DNA from: an uncultured Clostridiaceae bacterium
GTDB lineage: Bacteria > Bacillota > Clostridia > TANB77 > CAG-508
Reading direction: 5' to 3'
NCBI GenBank assembly: GCA_949927585.1
Contig: CATLFA010000018.1
Location: 1 to 32,388, forward strand
Length of the DNA: 32,388 nt
How positions within the stretch are numbered: position 1 is the stretch's first letter; every line of letters starts with the position of its first letter. Position numbers and translations under genes: made by a program. Below the pieces are notes generated by a model. It ran no database searches. It was not told the DNA's origin and saw only the letters and a program-made list of their open reading frames with translations. Positions 1 to 7,610 of the stretch are shown here, piece by piece.

Positions 1-159
1 AAGAGAAAAATATAAGAAGAAAATTAGAAAAATAGAAATTAATATATACAAATAATAAAATAAAAAATAATCAAATACTGAAAAAAGTCAAGAATAAGAA
101 CAAAAAATAATATCTTTGGAAAAATATGGTAAAAAATTGAAAAAAATTCCAGAAAACTA
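1..159. other. AT-rich non-coding stretch before spo0A
   Basis: Very A-rich sequence with no ORF, no hairpin and no recognisable RNA. It is probably the tail of the upstream intergenic region or of a gene whose end lies outside the window. Confidence 0.4.
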
Positions 160-188
160 TTGCAAAAATCTTCTATTAATAATATAAT
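160..188 (+). promoter_or_regulatory. Sigma-A promoter of spo0A
   Basis: TTGCAA at 160-165 and TATAAT at 183-188 are separated by exactly 17 bases, so the -10 is perfect and the -35 near-perfect. It lies about 50 bases before the GTG start. I did not see a clear Spo0A box or sigma-H promoter. Confidence 0.7.
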
Positions 189-193
189 CTCAC

Positions 194-212
194 TTGTAAA
201 GGAAATTTACAA
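194..212 (+). promoter_or_regulatory. Perfect 7-bp inverted repeat in the spo0A leader
   Basis: TTGTAAA (194-200) and TTTACAA (206-212) form a perfect inverted repeat around GGAAA. It starts 5 bases after the -10 hexamer, so it covers the expected transcription start and early leader. It could be a repressor operator or a short 5' hairpin. No binding protein can be named. Confidence 0.4.
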
Positions 213-238
213 TATTTGGAAACGAAGGAGGAAGAAAA

Positions 239-1057
239 GTGGGTAGCAAAATTAAAGTTATAATTGCAGATGACAATATGGACTTTGTAAATACATTAAC
301 AGGCTATTTACAAAAGGAAGAAGATATAGAGGTTCTAGGAGTAGCTAGAGATGGTGAAGAAGCATGTGAACTAATAAAACAAAAAGAGCCTGATATAGCA
401 ATATTAGATGTAATTATGCCACATTTAGATGGTTTAGGCGTGTTAGAAACATTACAAACAATGCAAATATCAAAAATGCCAATGTGTATAATGCTTTCAG
501 CTGTTGGACAAGACAAAATAACACAAAAGGCAATAAATTTAGGGGCAGAATACTATGTAGTTAAGCCATTTGATATTAATTTATTAATAAAAAGAATGAG
601 AGAGTTAAAATTCTATCAACCAGGAACAGTAAGAGGAGGATTTGCAACCAGAGAAATAAAATCATCATACATAGAATTAGCACCAGAAAGTAAGAAAAAT
701 GAGGAAAACCTAGAAGCATTAGTTACTAATGTAATACATGAAGTAGGAGTTCCAGCACATATAAAAGGATATCAATATTTAAGAGAAGCTATAATGATGG
801 TAGTAAATGATATAGATGTTATAAATCAAATAACAAAACAATTATATCCAGATATAGCAAAGAAATACGGAACAACACCTTCAAGAGTAGAAAGAGCAAT
901 ACGTCATGCAATAGAAGTAGCATGGGGAAGAGGTCAAACAGACACTGTTGAAAGTATATTTGGATATACAGTATCAGCAGCAAAAGGTAAGCCAACAAAT
1001 AGTGAATTTATAGCAATGATAGCTGATAAATTACGATTAGAATTAAAAACAGCATAA
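239..1057 (+). CDS. spo0A: Spo0A, master response regulator of sporulation
   Basis: A 272-residue phosphorelay response regulator that binds DNA when phosphorylated and starts sporulation. Residues 1-125 are a CheY-like receiver with the acidic pair D11-D12, phospho-acceptor D57 (AILDVIMP) and K109 (VVKPFD). Residues about 150-270 are the Spo0A-specific DNA-binding domain, with the signature [17 protein letters not shown] and the conserved end [17 protein letters not shown]. Length is normal for the family. The start is GTG, chosen because GAAGGAGG at 224-231 lies 7 bases upstream. It is monocistronic, with its own sigma-A promoter and a terminator directly after it. The neighbour mscL is convergent. 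Family assignment is secure. Confidence 0.97.
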   Translation: MGSKIKVIIADDNMDFVNTLTGYLQKEEDIEVLGVARDGEEACELIKQKEPDIAILDVIMPHLDGLGVLETLQTMQISKMPMCIMLSAVGQDKITQKAINLGAEYYVVKPFDINLLIKRMRELKFYQPGTVRGGFATREIKSSYIELAPESKKNEENLEALVTNVIHEVGVPAHIKGYQYLREAIMMVVNDIDVINQITKQLYPDIAKKYGTTPSRVERAIRHAIEVAWGRGQTDTVESIFGYTVSAAKGKPTNSEFIAMIADKLRLELKTA

Positions 1058-1066
1058 TAAAAAAGT

Positions 1067-1090
1067 AAAAACACCAAAATGGTGTTTTTT
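1067..1090. terminator. Bidirectional terminator between spo0A and mscL
   Basis: AAAAACACC (1067-1075) pairs with GGTGTTTTT (1081-1089) around a short A-rich loop. The A-run on one side and T-run on the other make it usable from both strands, as fits two convergent genes. Confidence 0.8.
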
Positions 1091-1107
1091 ATTTATAATA
1101 GTTATAA

Positions 1108-1605
1108 TTATTCATTATCTCCAATTAAATCAGAGGTGCAATGAGAGCATTTTGTAGCTTTATAGTTTATTTCTGAAAAACAGAAAGGACATATCTTTGT
1201 TGTAGGGTTTTCTACTACTTCTTTGATATCTTCTTCTTTTTTATTTTTAGAACATTTCTTTTTAGATTTCTTCAAATACTTATTATTTTCAGCCATTTTT
1301 TCTAAATTTTCTTTTGTTTTGCTATTTAATTTATTAAAAGATTTTATAGCTATAAAAATAGAAAATGCTATAATTAAAAAATCAACAATAGTAGTAATAA
1401 AAGCACCATATTTAATAGAAGATGTTCCTATTGTTAATACCAAATCAGAAAAATCAACTTTACCAGTAAAAATTGCAATAGCAGGCATAATAATATCATT
1501 AACTAAAGATGTAACTATTTTTTGAAAAGCACCACCAATAATAACACCTATTGCCATATCCATAATATTTCCTTTTGTAGCAAATTCTTTAAATTCCTTT
1601 AACAT
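1108..1605 (-). CDS. mscL: Large-conductance mechanosensitive channel with C-terminal zinc ribbon
   Basis: A 165-residue MscL, the membrane pore that opens under tension to protect against hypo-osmotic shock. The N terminus [13 protein letters not shown] is the typical amphipathic start, followed by TM1 (about 15-40, [15 protein letters not shown]) and TM2 (about 66-90). After a Lys-rich linker comes an added zinc ribbon, CPFC-x12-CSHC, near the C terminus. Such tails occur on some clostridial MscL proteins, but most family members lack them. The start was set at 1605, not at the upstream in-frame ATG at 1668: GGAGA lies just before 1605, and the promoter -35 covers 1663-1668. Single-gene unit with its own sigma-A promoter. 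Confidence 0.93.
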   Translation of the reverse strand: MLKEFKEFATKGNIMDMAIGVIIGGAFQKIVTSLVNDIIMPAIAIFTGKVDFSDLVLTIGTSSIKYGAFITTIVDFLIIAFSIFIAIKSFNKLNSKTKENLEKMAENNKYLKKSKKKCSKNKKEEDIKEVVENPTTKICPFCFSEINYKATKCSHCTSDLIGDNE

Positions 1606-1639
1606 ATTAATCTCCTTTTCTATCAAAAATTCTAATTTC

Positions 1640-1668
1640 ATAATATGATAAAAGTCGAAAAATGTCAA
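1640..1668 (-). promoter_or_regulatory. Sigma-A promoter of mscL
   Basis: On the minus strand, TTGACA (1668-1663) is followed after 17 bases by TATTAT (1645-1640). This places transcription start just before the mscL ribosome binding site and rules out translation from the longer ORF start at 1668. Confidence 0.75.
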
Positions 1669-1745
1669 TAAATTATGTGCATAATTTACAATGTTCGATT
1701 GAATTCAAAGTAATTTTATTATATAGACAAGTCATAGGAAATGAG

Positions 1746-1790
1746 AATAAGCAGATGTGGTTTACCTCCAACAAAGAGGTAAGGCTTATG
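1746..1790 (+). ncRNA. Unassigned two-part hairpin in the 1606-1928 intergenic region
   Basis: TTACCTC (1762-1768) pairs perfectly with GAGGTAA (1776-1782) around CAACAAA. Outside it, ATAAGC (1747-1752) pairs with GCTTAT (1784-1789), leaving an asymmetric bulge. It does not match any riboswitch consensus I know and has no T-run, so it is not a plain terminator. It could be a leader element or the remains of a small RNA. The rest of this intergenic region holds only the promoters. Confidence 0.3.
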
Positions 1791-1866
1791 ATAGAAACAT
1801 CATATTGCTATTGCTATTATACACAAAAAAAGAATGTAAACACTTTACAAAAAATGTTTAAAACTA

Positions 1867-1895
1867 TTTACAATAAATTTTTTTATTTATATAAT
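1867..1895 (+). promoter_or_regulatory. Sigma-A promoter of the S1-domain gene
   Basis: TTTACA at 1867-1872 and a perfect TATAAT at 1890-1895 with a 17-base spacer. The TTG start of the S1-domain gene follows 33 bases later. Confidence 0.75.
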
Positions 1896-1928
1896 GTAAC
1901 TAAACAAAAGAAGAAGGAGAAATAAAAA

Positions 1929-2471
1929 TTGAAATATGGTATTGAAGTCAAAAATTTAAATTCTGAAGATAGAAAAAATCTTTCTAAAAATCAATATAAA
2001 AAATTTTGGAATGGAGATAGTTTAAAAGAAGGACAAATAATAAATGGAACAGTTACAGGAATAAAAAATTATGGAGCTTTTGTAGAGCTAGAACAAGGAG
2101 ATACAGGGCTAATTCATATAGAAGATTTATCAGTTGCAAGAATAAAATCACCAGAAGAAAGACTAAAAATTGGACAAAATGTAAAAGTTGTGGTAAAATA
2201 TATAGATAGAGACCTAAAAAGAATAACTCTTTCATATAAAGAACTATTAGGAAGCTGGGAAGAAAATGCCCAAAACTTTAAAGAAGGAGTTACAGTTAAA
2301 GGTATCATAAGAGAGACAGAAAAGTGCAATAATGGTATATTCATTGAACTTGCACCTAATTTAGTAGGGCTTGCAGAATATAAAGATGGAATGGAATATG
2401 GAAAACCAGTAGATGTTTATATAAAGAAAATTATACCAGAAAAGCACAAAGTAAAACTTATTATAGTATAA
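1929..2471 (+). CDS. S1 RNA-binding domain protein
   Basis: A 180-residue protein with one clear S1 (OB-fold) RNA-binding domain at about residues 35-105 (GQIINGTVTGIKNYGAFVEL, then TGLIHIEDLS and VKVVVKYIDRDLKRITLSYK). A second, degenerate OB-like stretch runs from about residue 118 to the end (EGVTVKGIIRETEKCNNGIF). It resembles the small S1 proteins of Firmicutes, such as the YugI/general stress protein 13 group, but is not ribosomal protein S1 itself, which has four or more S1 repeats. The start is TTG, supported by AAGGAG at 1914-1919. It is followed after 36 bases by the winged-helix gene, probably in one operon. Domain call is secure; the RNA target is unknown. Confidence 0.85.
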   Translation: MKYGIEVKNLNSEDRKNLSKNQYKKFWNGDSLKEGQIINGTVTGIKNYGAFVELEQGDTGLIHIEDLSVARIKSPEERLKIGQNVKVVVKYIDRDLKRITLSYKELLGSWEENAQNFKEGVTVKGIIRETEKCNNGIFIELAPNLVGLAEYKDGMEYGKPVDVYIKKIIPEKHKVKLIIV

Positions 2472-2507
2472 AATTTAAAGATTAATATCTTAAAGGAGGA
2501 TTAAAAA

Positions 2508-3449
2508 ATGGTAAAAGATAACGAAATTAAAGCGGTGGTATCACCATTTGCAATAAGAGAAGGAGAAATTAAAGTATTTGATGGAAAAGATGGATATGTT
2601 TCAATGAATCAAATCATTCATAAAATAAACATAGGGCATATTAATGATTTACATTTCAAAATATTAGAATTAGTAAATGAATTTGAATTTATGACATCAA
2701 GACAAATTATGCAATTACTAGAATGGAAAGGTGTAGAAGTAGGTTCACAAGATAAACTAAATAATAAATTAGAACAATTAGTAAAATCTAAAATATTAAC
2801 AAGATATTACTTCAGTTCAGAAGAAGGAAAAGGAATATACAGAATTTACTGTTTAGAAAAAATGGGAAAATACCTACTAAATTCAAGAGGTGTAGACTGT
2901 AAATGGCAACCAACAGATAATACAAAACCAGTTCCTATGATAAAGAAAAGATTAGCAGGAAACCAAACAATAATAGCATACTTAAGAAAAGTAAAAGCAT
3001 TTGACTCATATGTACCAAAGCCAGCAATAAATGCAAAAATGGCTGGAAAAGTATTTAAAGCGACAGGTGGAAGTGTAAAACTTACAAAAAACGGAAAAGC
3101 AATACAATTCTTATTTGAAGTAGTAAGAAGAGAAGATGACTGGGAGAAAAAGATGGTAGATAAAATGAAATTATATCAAGACTTTTATGGAAATTTTGTA
3201 CCAGCAGATTCAGGTTTCATGTCAATGCCACAGTTAATATTTATATGTGAAGACGAAAAACACATGGCAGAAACATTCAAAGCAATAGTAGTGAACAAAG
3301 TAGAAATACCACAACTAAAACTATATTTCTCAACAGACCTAAGACAAAACGAAGAAACACTAGCAAAAACACTAGTAGAATTCAAAAAAGATCCAGAAAG
3401 TAACAAATATAAATTAGTTGATGTTGAAGTAAAATTATTAGGAATATAG
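2508..3449 (+). CDS. Winged-helix protein of unknown function, replication-relaxation-like
   Basis: A 313-residue soluble protein with ATG start and a strong AAAGGAGG box. Residues about 42-130 look like a winged helix: NDLHFKILELVNEFEFMTSRQIMQLLE, then a helix and a short wing ending IYRIYCLEKMGKYLL. The rest is mixed alpha/beta with no catalytic motif I recognise. The N-terminal pattern, with a helix-turn-helix after a 'which domain will switch' type opening and a wing, recalls the replication-relaxation/MobC-type proteins of Firmicute plasmids and integrative elements. That is inference from pattern only. No other mobile-element gene is next to it, and its codon use matches the host. It follows the S1-domain gene and ends before a long terminator. 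Confidence 0.6.
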   Translation: MVKDNEIKAVVSPFAIREGEIKVFDGKDGYVSMNQIIHKINIGHINDLHFKILELVNEFEFMTSRQIMQLLEWKGVEVGSQDKLNNKLEQLVKSKILTRYYFSSEEGKGIYRIYCLEKMGKYLLNSRGVDCKWQPTDNTKPVPMIKKRLAGNQTIIAYLRKVKAFDSYVPKPAINAKMAGKVFKATGGSVKLTKNGKAIQFLFEVVRREDDWEKKMVDKMKLYQDFYGNFVPADSGFMSMPQLIFICEDEKHMAETFKAIVVNKVEIPQLKLYFSTDLRQNEETLAKTLVEFKKDPESNKYKLVDVEVKLLGI

Positions 3450-3492
3450 AAGCTAAAGCTATAACTAAAAGCTAAGAGTGAAAAGTAAGAAA

Positions 3493-3543
3493 ATAAATAA
3501 CATAAAAATGCACTTTGCAAAAGTGCATTTTTATGTTATTTAT
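3493..3543. terminator. Terminator: 23-bp perfect inverted repeat
   Basis: Arms 3493-3515 and 3521-3543 are perfectly complementary around TGCAA. The centre is the GC-richer AATGCACTT/AAGTGCATT, and the outer part is A/T runs. It closes the S1/winged-helix unit. The arms are longer than an ordinary intrinsic terminator needs. Confidence 0.8.
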
Positions 3544-3556
3544 ATTGCAAAATTTG

Positions 3557-3585
3557 TTGACTTTTACGGAAATAAAGTATATACT
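3557..3585 (+). promoter_or_regulatory. Sigma-A promoter of the SH3-NlpC/P60 gene
   Basis: TTGACT at 3557-3562 and TATACT at 3580-3585, spacer 17. The first half of the spacer (TTTACGGAAAT) resembles that of the promoter at 7529-7557, which drives another secreted protein. Confidence 0.7.
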
Positions 3586-3627
3586 GAGAAAGCAATAAAA
3601 TATCTTTAGAAGGAGAGAAAATATTTT

Positions 3628-4962
3628 ATGAAATTAGTAAAAAATGTACTAATAGTTTTAACAATAATTATAGCATTCCTATGTGTAACAAACTCAAGTA
3701 TTTTTGCTAAAACTGTAACAGTAAATACAGATACACTAAAGCTAAGAAAAGAAGCATCAACAGATTCTATAACACTTGAATTATTAAATAATGGAGATAA
3801 ATTAGAATATATAGAAGAAACTGGAGATTGGTATAAAGTAAAAGTAAAAGGAATGACAGGGTATGTTCATAAAGACTATGTGAAATTAGAACAAACTCAA
3901 GAAGTGCCTATAGAAGAGAAAAAGGGTGAAGAACATACAACAAAACCAGAAACTGAATCACCAACAACACAGGAAATAGAACAAACGCAGAAGCCTAATA
4001 ATGAAGAATTACCAGCTAACGAACAAATGAAAGTCTTAAACGATACTAATATATACATATTACCATTAATAAATGCAACAACAATTCAAAATATTAAAAA
4101 GGACTCAAAAGTTACAGTTATAGCTAAAACAAATGGGTGGTATTATGTAGAAACCAGTGAAGTTATGGGATGGATTAGAGAAAAACTTTTAATAAATTCT
4201 TCAGTAGTTCCAGATGATATAACACCAGAAGAAAACAATTCAAATAATACAACTACTGCAGAAACAGAAACACCTACTTCTACAGATACAAAAATAACAA
4301 ATAAAATAATGTATGTAAATACATCTTCAATATATGTAAGAAAAGGACCAAGCACTGATACAGAAGTTGTAGACTCATTAATACTAAATGCAACAGTGAA
4401 AGTTACAGCAGAAAATGGAGATTGGTACAAAGTAGAAGTAGATGGAAAGACAGGATATATTGCAAAAAGACTATTATCTGACAAACAAGTAAATACAACA
4501 TCAAGGGGAGAAGTAGTAAGGGAAGAAAATAAAAACGTAAATCAGGCAAATAACACTCAAAATAATACACAAGTGCAAACATCAAAAGGAAATCAAATAG
4601 TAGAATATGCAAAAAAATATTTAGGTTGTAAATATGAATATGGGGCTTCTGGACCAAACAAATTTGACTGCTCAGGTTTTACAATGTATGTATTTAAAAA
4701 TTTTGGTGTAAAATTAAGTCATTCAGCAACAGCACAGTCAAAAGTAGGAACATACGTAGCAAAAGAAAATTTACAACTAGGAGACTTAGTGTTTTTCACA
4801 GACTATGAAACTGGAAATGGAATAGGACATTGTGGAATATATATAGGAGATGGAAATTTCATACATGCATCATCAGGAACAGGCTACTGTGTAAAAATAT
4901 CAACACTAACATCAGGTAGCTACTTAAAAAGATATGAAACAGCAAGAAGATTAGTACAATAG
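3628..4962 (+). CDS. Secreted SH3-domain NlpC/P60 peptidoglycan hydrolase
   Basis: A 444-residue exported cell-wall hydrolase, expected to cut peptide cross-bridges (gamma-D-Glu-diamino acid endopeptidase type). Residues 1-28 are a signal peptide. Three bacterial SH3 domains follow at about 29-85, 134-190 (more divergent) and 228-285, joined by Pro/Thr/Glu/Asn-rich linkers; such domains bind the wall. The NlpC/P60 domain covers about 325-444, with the nucleophile Cys348 in DCSGF and His401 in GHCGIYIG. The next conserved stretch, FIHASS, is also present. ATG start with AGAAGGAGAG upstream. It has its own sigma-A promoter. comEC begins 39 bases after its stop with a good ribosome binding site and no terminator between, so the two may be co-transcribed. 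Confidence 0.92.
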   Translation: MKLVKNVLIVLTIIIAFLCVTNSSIFAKTVTVNTDTLKLRKEASTDSITLELLNNGDKLEYIEETGDWYKVKVKGMTGYVHKDYVKLEQTQEVPIEEKKGEEHTTKPETESPTTQEIEQTQKPNNEELPANEQMKVLNDTNIYILPLINATTIQNIKKDSKVTVIAKTNGWYYVETSEVMGWIREKLLINSSVVPDDITPEENNSNNTTTAETETPTSTDTKITNKIMYVNTSSIYVRKGPSTDTEVVDSLILNATVKVTAENGDWYKVEVDGKTGYIAKRLLSDKQVNTTSRGEVVREENKNVNQANNTQNNTQVQTSKGNQIVEYAKKYLGCKYEYGASGPNKFDCSGFTMYVFKNFGVKLSHSATAQSKVGTYVAKENLQLGDLVFFTDYETGNGIGHCGIYIGDGNFIHASSGTGYCVKISTLTSGSYLKRYETARRLVQ

Positions 4963-5001
4963 TAGCAATGCGGAAGCTAAGAATAAAAAAGGAGAAAAAA
5001 T

Positions 5002-7450
5002 ATGGCAATATTTATAATAATGATTGCATATATATTAGGGATAATATGGGGGCTATATATAAAAAATATAGTCCCTTTAATTTTATTAATAATTGCAATA
5101 ATACTAATTAGAAAAATAAAAAAAGTTAGAAAATTAAATAAATATATAAAAATATTAATTCCAAATAAAAGATTAATTCTAATATTAATAACATTTACAA
5201 TAAGTTTCACATATATTTGTATTCTTGAAAAATCCTTTAAAACAAAATATAAAAACATACCAGAAAAAATAAAAGTTGAAGCAATAGTTATAAGTAATGT
5301 AAAACAAAAAGAATATAAAGATGAATATATAATAAAAATAAACGCTATAGATTCAAATAGAAAATACAATACAACACATTTAAAACTATCAATAAACAAC
5401 AAAAAAAATAAATTAGAATATGGTGATAAAATTATATTTACAGGAGAATTTAAAGAACCAGAAGTACAAAGAAATTATGGGGGATTTGATTACAAACAGT
5501 ATTTAAAAACCCAAAAAATATATGGTATAGTTACAACTAATAAAATAGAAAAAATAGAAAAAGGAAAATATAATAAATTGCTAATTCTTATTAACAAAAT
5601 AAATCAAAAAATAGTAGATAATTCAAATAAAATTTTAGAAAGGGAAGAAGCAAGCCTTCTTACTGGAATATTAATAGGCAATAAAGAAAATTTAAGTAAA
5701 GATATGCAAGAAAGTTTTAGAAACAGCAATCTATCACATATTTTGGCAGTTTCAGGAGCACATGTAACATATGTAATTTTAGGAATAACCTTCCTCTTGA
5801 AAAAAAGTAAAACAAATAAAAAAATTTCTAAAATAATAACTATATTTTTATTAATTATATTTATTTACTTAACTGGAGAAACACCATCTGTTATAAGAGC
5901 ATGTATAATGTCAATATATATAATTGTTCGGTAGTTTAATATATAAAAAAACAAATATAATATCAAGTATAAGTGTTTCTATACTTATAATATTATTAAT
6001 AAATCCATATAAAATTTTAGATATAGGAATGCAACTTTCATATGGAGGAACTATTGGAATTATATTATTAACTAAAATATTAGAACAAAAAGTAAAGTTA
6101 CCCAAGAGAAAAAATAAAATAATAGATAAATTTATAACTACTATCAAAGAAATGATGATAGTAAGTATATCAGCAAATTTAATAATATTTCCAATTGTAG
6201 CATATCACTATAATACAGTATCATTAACATTTTTTATATCAAACATATTAGCAGGTCCAATTCTAGGTTTAATCATAATGTTAGGTTTTATAACAATTTT
6301 TATATCATTTATATCAATTCAAATATCAAAAATACCAGCAATAATATTATCCATATTTATAAAAATACTAATATTAATAGCAAACTTTAGTAAAAGTTTA
6401 CCACTATCAAAAATATATGTAAAAACGCCAAACATACTCACAATTATTATATATTATGCTATTTTAGCTATAGTGATATATGTAATAAGATGTAGGAGAA
6501 GGGCTGTCCTCTGCCCTATAAGAAAAGGGCGAATATTTCAAAGAAATTTTTTAAACAAATTAAAAAGCAAGAAAACTAAAAAAAGAATAATAGTAATAAC
6601 ATTAATAATAATATTAATTTTTCAAATTATAAAAATAGTACCAACAAATTTAAAAATATATTTTATAGATGTAGGACAAGGAGATTCTACATTAATTATT
6701 ACACCTAATCATAAAAACATATTAATAGATGGTGGAGGAAACGAAACAAGTAAAAGTTATGATGTAGGAAAAAATACTTTATTGCCATATTTACTAGATA
6801 GAGGAATAACAAGATTAGACTACATATTCATATCTCATTTTGACTCAGATCACGTGCGGACGGATTACTCACAATAATTGAAGAGTTAAAAGTTAAAAAT
6901 GTTATTATATCAAAACAAGTAAAAGAATCAGAAAATTATAAAAAGTTTTTAAAACTTGTAAAAGAAAAAGATATAAAAGTACATATAGTAAAAATAGGTG
7001 ACAAAATTAAAATAGAAAAAAATGTAAACATAGAAATTCTATGGCCTGAGAAAAAATTAATAGAAAGTAATATACTAAACAATAATTCAATAGTAATGAA
7101 ACTAAAATATAACAATTTTACCATGCTATTTACAGGAGATATAGAAAAAATAGCAGAAGAAGAAATTACAAACAAATATATACAAACAAATAAATTAAAA
7201 AGTATAATATTAAAAATAGCACATCATGGCTCGAAAACTTCAAGTATGCAAGAATTTCTAAATTTAGTGAAACCACAAATTACTCTAATAGGAGTAGGAA
7301 AAAATAACAATTTTGGGCATCCAAATGATGAAGTACTAAAAAGATTAGAAGATCTACGGGTGCAAGATATATAGAACAGACAATACAGGAGAAGTTTCAA
7401 TAATTGTAGATAGTAAAGGCAAAATGAAAGTTAAAACATTTATAAAATAA
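5002..7450 (+). CDS. comEC: ComEC/Rec2 DNA-uptake channel, read through four CGG +1 sites
   Basis: Competence membrane channel that carries single-stranded DNA into the cell. Read straight, the gene breaks into three ORFs. Skipping the C of CGG at 5929, 6857, 6861 and 7357 gives one continuous 814-residue protein: 2449 bases minus 4 is exactly 815 codons. Domains in order: N-terminal membrane and soluble DUF4131 part (1-200), polytopic competence domain (about 200-500, with SHILAVSGAHVTYV and SVIRACIMS), and a C-terminal metallo-beta-lactamase domain (about 550-814, with FIDVGQGDS, SHFDSDHVGG and AHHGS). Two of the restored glycines form the GG after the metal-binding His. Length and domain order are normal for ComEC. 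No other indel is needed. Alternative: a pseudogene, but four identical one-base insertions and otherwise intact coding argue against it. Confidence 0.88.
5929..5931 (+). other. CGG +1 recoding site 1 (comEC codon 310)
   Basis: GTT-C-GGT: zero frame reads CGG then stop TAG. Skipping C5929 gives GGT (Gly310) and continues as GSLIYKKTN in the ComEC membrane domain. Confidence 0.8.
6857..6864 (+). other. Tandem CGG +1 recoding sites 2 and 3 (comEC)
   Basis: GTG-C-GGA-C-GGA-TTA: two adjacent four-base units, CGGA CGGA. Skipping both Cs gives Gly619-Gly620, rebuilding the SHxDxDHxGG motif of the metallo-beta-lactamase domain. Zero frame reaches a stop within about 15 codons. Confidence 0.85.
7357..7359 (+). 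other. CGG +1 recoding site 4 (comEC)
   Basis: CTA-C-GGG: skipping C7357 gives Gly785 and the last 30 residues, GCKIYRTDNTGEVSII onward, typical of the ComEC C terminus. Zero frame stops at a TAG after five more codons. Confidence 0.8.
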
Positions 7451-7528
7451 GAGAAAATATAGATATAGTAGATATTAAAAAGTATGTTACATATAGAAAT
7501 AAAATATAACAAAAAACAATGTAATTTA

Positions 7529-7557
7529 TTGACTTTTTATGGAAATTATAGTACAAT
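7529..7557 (+). promoter_or_regulatory. Sigma-A promoter of the surface-protein operon
   Basis: TTGACT (7529-7534), 17-base spacer, TACAAT (7552-7557). The spacer begins TTTTATGGAAAT, close to that at 3557. No terminator was seen between the comEC stop and this promoter. Confidence 0.65.
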
Positions 7558-7610
7558 TTAATTGTTATGTACACTATGTGATTGTAAAATGAAAGAGGGG
7601 AAATTAATTT

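Noticed and set aside
867..872. C-GG strings inside spo0A and other intact genes as further recoding sites
   Set aside because: There the C is the third base of the previous codon (TAC GGA, AAC GGA, GGC GGA), so CGG is not in frame and no shift is needed.
1662..1925. 87-codon open frame between mscL and the S1-domain gene
   Set aside because: No ribosome binding site, low-complexity translation, and it overlaps two good promoters and a hairpin.
4969..4980. ATGCGGAAGC just before comEC, similar to the murA start
   Set aside because: Neither the zero frame nor the shifted frame leads to a recognisable protein; intergenic.
5002..7374. comEC as a decayed pseudogene with three separate ORFs
   Set aside because: All four breaks are the same one-base C insertion before GGN, no other lesion exists, and every downstream motif is intact. 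Treated as a recoded gene instead, with sequencing error as the remaining alternative.
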